Of a DNA stretch of 33,725 nt, positions 1 through 7,906 are shown piece by piece. Under the pieces are notes generated by a model, which was not told the DNA's origin, did not search any database, and saw nothing but the letters and a program-made list of their open reading frames with translations. The position numbers were made by a program, and so were the translations under genes. The DNA comes from Bifidobacterium breve (GTDB taxonomy: Bacteria > Actinomycetota > Acidimicrobiia > IMCC26256 > PALSA-555). The stretch lies in NCBI GenBank assembly GCA_945889545.1, contig CAMDCC010000003.1, positions 1 through 33,725 of the forward strand, written 5' to 3'. The stretch's first letter is position 1, and each line of letters opens with the position of its first letter.

Positions 1-69
1 TGCCTGGCCACCACCGTGCTCATCGTCGGCAAACTCATCGACCACCGCGACCGATGGAACCTCAACTGA
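1..69 (+). CDS. C-terminal fragment of an upstream gene (partial), ...CLATTVLIVGKLIDHRDRWNLN*
   Basis: Frame open from window start to TGA at 67-69; no start in window; family not identifiable. Confidence 0.4.
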   Translation, partial: CLATTVLIVGKLIDHRDRWNLN

Positions 70-89
70 GCACCTATCCGCTCAAGTCC

Positions 90-326
90 TTATGGACGAG
101 TTCTGCGAGCGACCCGGCCCGAGAACCGCCACGGGCCCCGGACCCGACCGACCCGGCGCGACACCAGCCGCGCCCCGCGCACCCACTCGTCGAGATGCGC
201 CTCCGCTTCTGGTGCGGCGTCGGTCGTACTGAACACCGCGACCGCAGCCACGATCGCCGCGACCTCCTCGTCGGACGCGTCGGGCGAGATGGCCCGAAGG
301 GTCGGTCCGCCACCTCGTGTGGTCAT
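90..326 (-). CDS. Acyl-CoA carboxylase epsilon-subunit-like small protein
   Basis: 78 aa; 'PTLRAISPDASDEEVAAIVAAVAVF' then C-terminal W...SGR, as in actinobacterial AccE/PccE; directly downstream of the beta subunit on the same strand. Confidence 0.7.
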   Translation of the reverse strand: MTTRGGGPTLRAISPDASDEEVAAIVAAVAVFSTTDAAPEAEAHLDEWVRGARLVSRRVGRVRGPWRFSGRVARRTRP

Positions 327-375
327 GACGTGGTCACTCCGGACGCGATGGACTCAACCCGGCGAAGCAACATGG

Positions 376-2019
376 TTAGAGGGGAAGATTGCCGTGTTTG
401 CGCTGGGGGAGCTGCTCGCGCTTGGTGCGCAGCATCGCCAGCGAACGCACGAGCACGCGGCGGGTGTCACGAGGATCGATCACGTCGTCGACGTAGCCCC
501 GCTCGGCCGCGATGTACGGGTTGGCGAAGCGCTCCGTGTACTCCTCGATGAGCTCGGCACGCCGCGACTCCGGGTCACCGGCCGTCTCGATCTCCTTGCG
601 GAAGATGATGTTGACGGCGCCCTGCGGCCCCATCACCGCCACCTCGGCCGACGGCCACGCAAACGCGAGGTCGGCGCCGATCGACTTGGAGTTCATGACC
701 ACGTACGCGCCGCCGTACGCCTTGCGCGTGATCACCTGCACCCGCGGCACCGTGGCCTCGCAGTACGCGTAGAGCAGCTTGGCGCCGTGGCGGATGATCC
801 CGCCGTACTCCTGGTCGGTGCCGGGCAGGAATCCGGGCACGTCCACGAACGTGACCAGCGGAACGTTGAACGCGTCGCACAGGCGCACGAACCGCGCCGC
901 CTTCTCGGAGGCGTCGATGTCGAGCGTGCCCGCGAGCACCTGCGGCTGGTTGCCCACGATGCCCACCGAGTAGCCGTCGAGCCGGGCAAACCCGCACACG
1001 ATGTTCTGCGCCCACAGTGCGTGCACCTCGAAGAAGTCGCCGTCGTCCACGACCTGGGCGATGACGGCCTTGATGTCGTAGGGCTTGTTGGGTGCGTCGG
1101 GGATGAGCGCCACGATGTCCTCGCAGCGGCGCTCAGGATCGTCGCTGGGCTCGAAGTACGGCGGCTCCTCGAGGTTGTTCGCCGGGAGGAACGACAGCAG
1201 GTAGCGCACCTGCGCGAGCGCGGTCTCCTCGTCGTCGGCCACGAAGGTGCACACGCCCGACTTCGACGCGTGCGTCATGGCGCCGCCGAGCTCCTCCTGG
1301 GTCACGTCCTCGCCGGTGACGGTCTTCACCACGTCGGGCCCGGTGATGAACATGTGCGACGTGCCCTTCACCATGAACACGAAGTCGGTGATGGCCGGTG
1401 AGTAGACGGCGCCACCGGCGCATGGCCCGAGAATCACGCTGATCTGCGGGATCACCCCCGACGCCTTCACGTTGCGGAAGAAGATCCCGCCGTAGGCGTC
1501 GAGCGAGACCACGCCCTCCTGGATGCGGGCGCCCGCACCGTCGTTGAGGCCCACCATCGGGGCTCCCACCGACTCGGCGAGATCCATGACCTTGTGGATC
1601 TTCTCGGCGAACACCTCGCCGAGCGCGCCGCCGAACACCGTGAAGTCTTGGGCAAACACGAACGTCTTGCGGCCGTCGATCATCCCCCAGCCGGTGACCA
1701 CGCCGTCGGTGAGCGGACGGGTGTTCTCGATGCCGAACCCATGCGCCCGGTGGCGGGCGAGCATGTCGAGCTCCACGAACGAGCCGGGGTCGAGCAGCTT
1801 CTCCAGCCGCTCCCGGGCTGTGAGCTTGCCCCGATCGTGCTGACGGGCGACGGCGGCATCGCTCCCGGCGTGCAGCGCCTCTTCCCGCAGGGCGGCAAGC
1901 TGCTCGAGCCGCTCCTCGATCGGGTGCGGCTTCGCCGGCGGCGCGCTGGCCGCAGCAGGCTCCCCGTGCAAGGCCGAGCCTTCAGCCGCTTCCTGGATCT
2001 CCGACTCTTCCAATGCCAC
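376..2019 (-). CDS. pccB: Acyl-CoA (propionyl-CoA) carboxylase carboxyltransferase beta subunit
   Basis: 547 aa; '[18 protein letters not shown]', '[16 protein letters not shown]', '[27 protein letters not shown]' carboxyltransferase motifs. Confidence 0.95.
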   Translation of the reverse strand: MALEESEIQEAAEGSALHGEPAAASAPPAKPHPIEERLEQLAALREEALHAGSDAAVARQHDRGKLTARERLEKLLDPGSFVELDMLARHRAHGFGIENTRPLTDGVVTGWGMIDGRKTFVFAQDFTVFGGALGEVFAEKIHKVMDLAESVGAPMVGLNDGAGARIQEGVVSLDAYGGIFFRNVKASGVIPQISVILGPCAGGAVYSPAITDFVFMVKGTSHMFITGPDVVKTVTGEDVTQEELGGAMTHASKSGVCTFVADDEETALAQVRYLLSFLPANNLEEPPYFEPSDDPERRCEDIVALIPDAPNKPYDIKAVIAQVVDDGDFFEVHALWAQNIVCGFARLDGYSVGIVGNQPQVLAGTLDIDASEKAARFVRLCDAFNVPLVTFVDVPGFLPGTDQEYGGIIRHGAKLLYAYCEATVPRVQVITRKAYGGAYVVMNSKSIGADLAFAWPSAEVAVMGPQGAVNIIFRKEIETAGDPESRRAELIEEYTERFANPYIAAERGYVDDVIDPRDTRRVLVRSLAMLRTKREQLPQRKHGNLPL

Positions 2020-2114
2020 CAGACGTCTCTCCCGTTGTGAGGAGGTGAAGCGTACCGGCCGTCGCTCCCGCCGATCCGAGAGCCGGTACTAAGCGGCGCG
2101 CTCCGGAGGGGCGG

Positions 2115-2231
2115 TTACCGGCGGGCTCGCTTCCCCGTTGGTATCGGGATGAGCGACGTGACGATGGCCAGCGCGCCGCCCGCCCCGATGATCTGGCGCG
2201 GAGTGATGGTCACGCGAGAAACCGTGTTCAT
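2115..2231 (-). CDS. Putative 38-aa small membrane protein (MNTVSRVTITPRQIIGAGGALAIVTSLIPIPTGKRARR)
   Basis: ATG at 2231, TAA at 2115-2117; one hydrophobic stretch plus basic C-terminus; 26 bp downstream of the CAP-domain gene on the same strand. Not in the ORF track. Confidence 0.35.
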   Translation of the reverse strand: MNTVSRVTITPRQIIGAGGALAIVTSLIPIPTGKRARR

Positions 2232-2256
2232 GAGGCTGGGCCGGCTGGCCGGGGTC

Positions 2257-2811
2257 TCAGGGATTGTGGAAGTGCGCGACCGCGATGTACACGCCGGTGC
2301 CGCCAGGACTTGCGACGCACCCGGCGGCGGCGTTCACCGAGGGGCTGAGGATCGAGTCCATGTTGGCCTTGTGGCCGGGGCTCGCGAGCCAGCCGTTCAT
2401 GGCCTTCGTGGCGCCCAGTGTGGCCGACGGGCACTGACCGGTTGAGGAGTACATGCAGTAGAGGTTCTCCGACGCCGACGACGCGCCCGGGTAGTAGCTC
2501 ATGAGCGTGGCGCCCGACGTGTGGAACGAGGCGAGGGAGCTGGAGCACGCACTGGGCGTGACCGTGGCGAGGATCCGGGCGACCGTCGCCTCGGCGCCGT
2601 TGCTCGAACTGTCGAGGTTGTACATGCGGTACTTCTGGTGGCAGGCCTCGACGGCTTGCGAGAGCGTGCCGCCGACCGTGCAGCTGACGGTGGGAGGAGG
2701 CGGGGGTGGCGGTGCCGGCTTCGGCGCGCACGCGGCGAGCGCGAGCGCAGCGACGGGCAGGATCACGAAGCCCGCGAGCCGGCGTCGATGCTTGGGAATG
2801 GGGCTGGTCAT
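2257..2811 (-). CDS. CAP-domain (SCP-like) putative lipoprotein
   Basis: Signal peptide with lipobox-like LAAC; 'SASENLYCMY', 'GWLASPGHKANMDSILSP', 'GVYIAVAHFHNP' CAP signatures. Confidence 0.85.
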   Translation of the reverse strand: MTSPIPKHRRRLAGFVILPVAALALAACAPKPAPPPPPPPTVSCTVGGTLSQAVEACHQKYRMYNLDSSSNGAEATVARILATVTPSACSSSLASFHTSGATLMSYYPGASSASENLYCMYSSTGQCPSATLGATKAMNGWLASPGHKANMDSILSPSVNAAAGCVASPGGTGVYIAVAHFHNP

Positions 2812-2973
2812 TCCTGTTCCTCCACCGGAGCGATCTCGATCTGGATGCGCAGGAGCACATCCACTCCGAGGGTATCGGCAGTCAGAGATCAGGGCTGCAG
2901 GGGGCCGGACAAATTCTTACCAAACTTCCGACAACCCCAAACGCCCCCAAACGCCCCCAACGTCGAGTCTCCC

Positions 2974-3024
2974 GGAACTCGGGGAAAGCTGGAACTCGGG
3001 GAAAGCTGGAACTCGGGGAAGGCT
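2974..3024. repeat. 17-bp tandem repeat x3 (GGAACTCGGGGAAAGCT)
   Basis: Units 2974-2990, 2991-3007 and 3008-3024; third differs by one base. Confidence 0.95.
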
Positions 3025-3682
3025 ATGGGTTGTGGAACTGGGCCACCGCCACGTACACACCGGTGCCACCCATCGACGTCGCGGTGCACGCCCCGCCGCC
3101 GTTCACGGCGCGGCTCAGGATCGAGTCCATGTTGGCCTTGTGACCCGGGCTGACCAGCCACGCGCTCACGGCGTGGCTGGCACCGAACGCGGGCGTGGGA
3201 CACGCGCCGGTCGAGAAGTAGAGGCAGTACAGGTTCTCCGACACCGACGTGGCGCTCGGGTACTGCTGGCGCAGGTTGGGGGTCGGGTTGTTGGAGGACC
3301 CGCTGTGGAACGAGGCGAGGGAGCTCTGGCACTGCGCCGGTGTGATCAGGGCGGCGATGCGCGCGGCCGTGCTCTGAGCGCTGGGACTCGTGGTGTCGAC
3401 GATGTACGACCGGTAGGTCAGGTGACACTGCTCGATCGCGATGGCGTGGGTGGCCCCGTTACAGCTCGGAGGGGCCGGCGCGGTCGTCGTCGTGGTGGTC
3501 GCCCGCGTCTTCTGGCCGACGTCCTCCGTTCCCCACCGATCCGCAGCCGCTGTGACTGCGCTCGCCTTCTGGGGAGCCGGCGCGGGCGTGGGCCCAGGGT
3601 TACACGCCGTGAGCACGATGGCAGCCGCAGGAACGAGGACGATCCCCGCGATCCAGCGTCGACGTCTGCTGCCGGTGGTCAT
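3023..3682 (-). CDS. CAP-domain (SCP-like) putative lipoprotein, paralogue of 2257..2811
   Basis: Lipobox-like LTAC; 'SENLYCLYFSTGACPTPAFGASHAVSAWLVSPGHKANMDSILSRAVN' parallels the neighbouring CAP protein. Start taken at MTTGSRRRRW. Confidence 0.85.
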   Translation of the reverse strand: MTTGSRRRRWIAGIVLVPAAAIVLTACNPGPTPAPAPQKASAVTAAADRWGTEDVGQKTRATTTTTTAPAPPSCNGATHAIAIEQCHLTYRSYIVDTTSPSAQSTAARIAALITPAQCQSSLASFHSGSSNNPTPNLRQQYPSATSVSENLYCLYFSTGACPTPAFGASHAVSAWLVSPGHKANMDSILSRAVNGGGACTATSMGGTGVYVAVAQFHNP

Positions 3683-3750
3683 CGGTCTCCTCCGCCTGGC
3701 ACTGCACCGCACGTGCGGTCGCACCGAGATGCGAAGGGGTTGTCGGCAGA

Positions 3751-4185
3751 TCAGGACTCGGACTTGATCGGTTCGCGCAGATTCTCCTGCACCAGCTCGA
3801 TCAGAGTGCCGAGGGCGCCCTTGGGGTGTACGAAGGCCACGGTGGTGCCCCGGCTGCCGGGGCGGGGGGCGTCGTCGAGCACCCGGTGGCCGGCGGCCTT
3901 CACCCGCTCGAGGGCAACGGAGCAGTCGGCGACCCGGTAGCCCACGTGGTGGATGCCCTCACCCTTCTTCTCCAGGAACTTCGCCACCGGTGAGTCGTCG
4001 CGGGTCGGCGTGAGGAGCTGCACATAGGAGTCGGCCACCTTCAGCAGCACTTCCTCTACGCCGTCGCGCTCCACCACCTCGCGGTGTGCAACCTCACAGT
4101 CGAAGGTGTCGCGGTAGTACGCGACCGCGGCGTCGAGATCCTTCACCGCGATGGCGATGTGATCGATCTCCGTAAAAAGAGTCAT
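3751..4185 (-). CDS. mce: Methylmalonyl-CoA epimerase (VOC family)
   Basis: 144 aa; 'IDHIAIAVKDLDAAVAYYRDTF', 'GEGIHHVGYRV', 'HPKGALGTLIELVQ'. Confidence 0.92.
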   Translation of the reverse strand: MTLFTEIDHIAIAVKDLDAAVAYYRDTFDCEVAHREVVERDGVEEVLLKVADSYVQLLTPTRDDSPVAKFLEKKGEGIHHVGYRVADCSVALERVKAAGHRVLDDAPRPGSRGTTVAFVHPKGALGTLIELVQENLREPIKSES

Positions 4186-4203
4186 CTCAGGCCACCTTCG
4201 CGA

Positions 4204-5553
4204 TCACGAGCCGTACCGGCGGAAGAGCGTGATCTTCGCCAGCAATCGCTCGCGCATCTCGGGGTCGGTCACACCGAGACCTTCTTCTGGTGCGTTCACG
4301 AGGATGCCGAGCTTGCCCTCGTGCTGGTTGTGATGCACCTGGAACGCAGCCTCGCCGGTGTCGTCGAGTGAGAACACCTTCGAGAGCGCCGGATGAATCC
4401 GGCCCTCGCACACGAGTCGGTTCGCTTCCCATGCTTCGCGGTAGTTCGCGTAGTGACAGCCCTTGAGCGTCTTCAGGTTCATCCAGAGATAGCGGTTGTC
4501 GAACTCGAGCATGAAGCCGCTCGTGGCCGCGCAGGTGATGATCATCCCGCCGCGCTTGGCCACGAACACCGACGCACCCATCGTCGAGCGACCTGGGTGC
4601 TCGAACACGATGTCGGGGTCGGTGCCTGTGAGCTCGCGGATCTTCTTGCCGAGGCGCAGCCACTCTTTCGGATCCTGGGTGTGCTCGTCGCTCCAGAACT
4701 TGTAGCCCTCGGCCTTGCGGTCGATGACGGCCTCGCACCCCATCTCGTTGAGGAGCGCGGCCTTCTCGGGCGACGAGACCACACCTACCGGGATGCCTCC
4801 GCCGTTCAGCACGTACTGCACCGCGTAGGCGCCGATTCCGCCGCTGGCACCCCAGATGAGCACGGTCTGGCCCTGCGTCATCTGCGAGCCGTTGGGGCTC
4901 ACGATCATGCGGTAGCTCGTGGAGTTGCACAGCGGGTTCACCGCCGACTCCTCCCATGTGAGGTGCGCCGGCTTCGGCATGAGCTGGTTGGCCTTGGCCA
5001 CCGCGATCTCGGCGAGTGCCCCGTAGTTCGTCTCGAAGCCCCAGATGCGCTGGCTGGTGGCCATCATCGAGTCGTCGTGCGCCGACGGATCCTGGTCGTC
5101 CACATAATTGGAGTGCACGGTCACGGCGTCGCCCGGCTTCCAGTTGCGCACCGCCGAGCCCACTCGCAAGACCACGCCGGCGGCGTCGGATCCGATCACG
5201 TGGAACGGCTGGTCGTGGCGCGCGCCCCACACGCTCTCCTTGGCGAGCCGCTTCAAGAAACCGAACGTGGGCAGCGGCTCGAAGATCGACGTCCACACGG
5301 TGTTGAAGTTGATCGACGACGCCATCACCGCCACGTACGCCTCGTCGGGCGCGAGTTCCGGAAGCGCGACATCGTCGACGTGGACCGACTTGCGCGGGTC
5401 CTTCTCCTCCGACGGGAGGTCGGCGAACATCTCCTGCTCGTCGGCCCGCACGACGGCGGCGCGAAACGAGGCCGGAAGCGGGAGTGCCGCGAGTTCCTCA
5501 GCGGGCGCGCCCTCGAGGATCGCAGTGCGGATGGCGTCCATCTCTTGGCTCAT
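4204..5553 (-). CDS. ccr: Crotonyl-CoA carboxylase/reductase
   Basis: 449 aa MDR-family protein; 'SSINFNTVWTSIFEPLPTFGFLKRLAKES', 'HVIGSDAAGVVLRVG', 'FEHPGRSTMGASVFVAKRGGMIITCAATSG' typical of Ccr. Confidence 0.95.
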   Translation of the reverse strand: MSQEMDAIRTAILEGAPAEELAALPLPASFRAAVVRADEQEMFADLPSEEKDPRKSVHVDDVALPELAPDEAYVAVMASSINFNTVWTSIFEPLPTFGFLKRLAKESVWGARHDQPFHVIGSDAAGVVLRVGSAVRNWKPGDAVTVHSNYVDDQDPSAHDDSMMATSQRIWGFETNYGALAEIAVAKANQLMPKPAHLTWEESAVNPLCNSTSYRMIVSPNGSQMTQGQTVLIWGASGGIGAYAVQYVLNGGGIPVGVVSSPEKAALLNEMGCEAVIDRKAEGYKFWSDEHTQDPKEWLRLGKKIRELTGTDPDIVFEHPGRSTMGASVFVAKRGGMIITCAATSGFMLEFDNRYLWMNLKTLKGCHYANYREAWEANRLVCEGRIHPALSKVFSLDDTGEAAFQVHHNQHEGKLGILVNAPEEGLGVTDPEMRERLLAKITLFRRYGS

Positions 5554-5636
5554 AGGGCCGACAGGCTATGCGTCAGCACAAGATCGGCGCCGAAGCGTGG
5601 TGCCGGGCGAGGGCCGAAACGCGGCACCATGGACCG

Positions 5637-6398
5637 ATGAACGGGACACCGGCGCACCGCCATGGCGTGTGGACCCACGAGCATCACCATCACGGTGCTC
5701 ATCGGCATGCCCGCTTGCCGTTCCGCTCCAAGACTCCGGGCGACGACCACGGGCATGTTCACGGCCATGGCCACACGCATGGCCGCGTCGATCCCTCGAT
5801 CATCCGGTCGCGCGCTGGGGTCCGAGCCGTCGCGATCAGCCTCGGCATCCTGGCAGCGACGGCCGCCCTCCAGGTGGTGGTGTTCATCAGCTCGGGGTCG
5901 GTGGCGCTGCTTGCCGACTTGATCCACAACACCGGCGACGCCCTCACGGCGTTGCCGCTCGGCGCGGCCTTCCTGCTGCGAAGCCGACGGGCGGAGCGCT
6001 GGTCTGGGTATGCCGTCGTCGTGATGATCCTCGTCTCGGCGTTGGTGGCCGCGTACGAGGCCGTCGACCGCTTGATCGATCCTCGGAAGCTCGACCATCT
6101 GTGGGCCCTTGCCGCCGCCGGGGTCGTGGGGTTCATCGGCAACGAGCTCGCCGCACAAGTTCGACTCCGCGCCGGGCGACGCCTCGACAGCCCCGCCCTC
6201 ATGGCCGACGGCGCGCATGCCCGCGTCGACGGCTACGTCTCGCTCGGCGTGGTCGCCAGTGCCGGAGTCGTCGCCGCGGGTTGGGAAGCCGGCGATCCGA
6301 TCATCGGCTTGGCCATCACCGCGGTGATCCTGCGCATCACGTGGCAAGCGTGGCGGACCGTGCGCGCCGACCACGACGATCACGATCACGCACACTGA
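5637..6398 (+). CDS. Cation diffusion facilitator transporter with His-rich termini
   Basis: 'SGSVALLADLIHNTGDALTALPLGAAFLL', 'ADGAHARVDGYVSLGVV'; N-terminal HEHHHHGAHRHA and C-terminal HDDHDHAH metal-binding tracts. Confidence 0.9.
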   Translation: MNGTPAHRHGVWTHEHHHHGAHRHARLPFRSKTPGDDHGHVHGHGHTHGRVDPSIIRSRAGVRAVAISLGILAATAALQVVVFISSGSVALLADLIHNTGDALTALPLGAAFLLRSRRAERWSGYAVVVMILVSALVAAYEAVDRLIDPRKLDHLWALAAAGVVGFIGNELAAQVRLRAGRRLDSPALMADGAHARVDGYVSLGVVASAGVVAAGWEAGDPIIGLAITAVILRITWQAWRTVRADHDDHDHAH

Positions 6399-6435
6399 CC
6401 CACGTTCCGATTCACGCGCGGTATGTTGACCGCAC

Positions 6436-6490
6436 TCCCCCCGCCTTCCTGGACGCTTCGGCTTGACCTGGAATGGCGGGGCTTTTCGTT
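6436..6490 (+). terminator. Probable intrinsic terminator downstream of the CDF gene
   Basis: CCCCGCC-TTCC ... GGAA-T-GGCGGGG stem followed by CTTTTCGTT; inner TTCG-type loop. Confidence 0.5.
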
Positions 6491-6507
6491 GCAGGACAGG
6501 ACGCGAA

Positions 6508-6529
6508 ACGGCCCCCCGAAGGGGGCCGT
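6508..6529. other. Perfect 9-bp stem-loop ACGGCCCCC-CGAA-GGGGGCCGT
   Basis: Directly readable inverted repeat upstream of the NYN gene. Confidence 0.8.
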
Positions 6530-6533
6530 CTAA

Positions 6534-6552
6534 CCAGGGATGCGCTCCCTGG
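6534..6552. other. Perfect 7-bp stem-loop CCAGGGA-TGCGC-TCCCTGG
   Basis: Directly readable inverted repeat 4 bp after the preceding stem-loop. Confidence 0.75.
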
Positions 6553-6611
6553 CGAGGTACGTAGAAATGATACCCAGGTAATCGGCCCGAAATCCACCCC
6601 TCTGGAGCACA

Positions 6612-7220
6612 GTGGAACGCGTAATCGCATACATCGACGGGCTGAACGTGTACCACGGCCTCTGCGACAAGAAGCTTCGGAAGTTCTTGTGGCTGGACTT
6701 GGTGGCACTCGTCGAAAGCCTGCTGAAGCCGCAGCAGCAACTGAGAGAGACGAAGTACTTCACGGCGCGAGTCTCGATTCCCCCCGACAAGGTGCGCCGT
6801 CAGAGCATCTACATCGACGCACTGACGGCCTGCGGTGTCCACGTCATCGAGGGCAAGTTCCAGGACTCCAAGATCAAATGCAATCGGTGCGGGCGGGTGT
6901 GGAGCGATCATGAAGAGAAGCAGACGGACGTCAACATCGCGGTGGCGATGATGACCGATGCTCATCTCGACCTCTTCGACGTTGCGCTGCTGATCTCCGG
7001 GGACAGCGACCTCTCGCCCCCAACTCGCAGAATTCCTGAACTGCACCCAGGCAAGCGCATCGTCGTCGCGAGCCCGCCGGGGCGGCACTCACTCGATCTG
7101 GCCCATGCTGCCGGCGCGTCCTTCATCATTTCGGCAAACAAGGTGCGCAAGGCTCAGTTTCCGCCCGAAGTCACCACAGCGTCGGGCCATATCCTGCGAC
7201 GCCCACCGGTCTGGGGGTAG
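6612..7220 (+). CDS. NYN-domain (LabA/DUF88-type, PIN-like) protein
   Basis: GTG start with GGAG upstream; 'AYIDGLNVYHGL', 'KCNRCGRVWSDHEEKQTDVNIAVAMM', 'DVALLISGDSDLSP'; acidic residues of the NYN active site present. Confidence 0.88.
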   Translation: MERVIAYIDGLNVYHGLCDKKLRKFLWLDLVALVESLLKPQQQLRETKYFTARVSIPPDKVRRQSIYIDALTACGVHVIEGKFQDSKIKCNRCGRVWSDHEEKQTDVNIAVAMMTDAHLDLFDVALLISGDSDLSPPTRRIPELHPGKRIVVASPPGRHSLDLAHAAGASFIISANKVRKAQFPPEVTTASGHILRRPPVWG

Positions 7221-7270
7221 TGGCTCAGTTTTGATCGAGCCTCAGCACGAGCAAGGCCCCTCCGATCTCG

Positions 7271-7564
7271 CTATCCGACGAGGTTCTCCGGCGGGCCGTC
7301 ACGACGCCTTGCAAGTTCCTTGGCGAACATGGATTTCTCATCCTGGGATGTCGACTGGTACGCCGCGTTTGAGGCATAGCGCCGGCTCACTACTAGCGCC
7401 GCGCAGCGCTCGACGCCGCCCGCCCAGCCGCTGACATACGGCGTCGTTTCAGAATCCCTGATCTTTTCAGAATCCCCGGGAAGAGCCAACACCACAATCC
7501 CGGCGACGATCACCAGGGCAAGGAGCCCCAGAACGATCGAACGGAACCTGTGATCGGAGGCCAT
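7271..7564 (-). CDS. Hypothetical protein with an N-terminal transmembrane segment
   Basis: MASDHRFRSIVLGLLALVIVAGIVVLALPG...; ATG at 7564, in frame with the 7271..8215 ORF. Confidence 0.5.
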   Translation of the reverse strand: MASDHRFRSIVLGLLALVIVAGIVVLALPGDSEKIRDSETTPYVSGWAGGVERCAALVVSRRYASNAAYQSTSQDEKSMFAKELARRRDGPPENLVG

Positions 7565-7906
7565 CGGAGCCACTACACCACGCGTTCGGCTTCGTAGCCC
7601 GTCAGTCCAGAAGCACCGCGATCCCCGGAGGTCAAGACCTCCGCCGCGGCAAACCTGAGCCGGTACCCGTCTGGGCTCATCAGGCTCCACGACGTAGAGT
7701 GAGATCATTCGTCTCTGCCTTCTGGACGCCTCGGCTGTCCTGGGATGGCGGGGCTTTTCGTTTCGGGACACGCGGTGACGACGCGCGTTGCAGTCGTCGC
7801 ACGACCATGACGCGTCGTCGGCGACGCTGACCTTCTGGCTAGAGCCAAGCGGGTGATGGTTCTGTACGATCCACCCACACCATTCCGCGCCTGAAAGGCA
7901 GCCTCG

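Noticed and set aside
289-1401. Long plus-strand ORF (370 aa) antisense to pccB
   Set aside because: Low-complexity Arg/His/Val-rich translation typical of antisense frames in GC-rich genes; the opposite strand encodes a clear carboxylase.
2932-2961. Possible G-quadruplex on the minus strand (GGGGGCGTTTGGGGGCGTTTGGGG)
   Set aside because: Only three strong G runs are readable in the tract; not enough to claim a canonical G4.
4393-5640. Long plus-strand ORF (415 aa) antisense to ccr
   Set aside because: GC-rich shadow frame; ccr on the opposite strand has unambiguous family motifs.
5550-7088. 512-aa minus-strand ORF over the CDF and NYN genes
   Set aside because: Spurious antisense frame; no domain-like pattern, and it spans two well-supported plus-strand genes.
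7677-7684. Minus-strand CTGATGAG resembling a hammerhead ribozyme core
   Set aside because: A stem II-like GCC...GGC follows, but the required GAAA core segment and stems I/III are missing.
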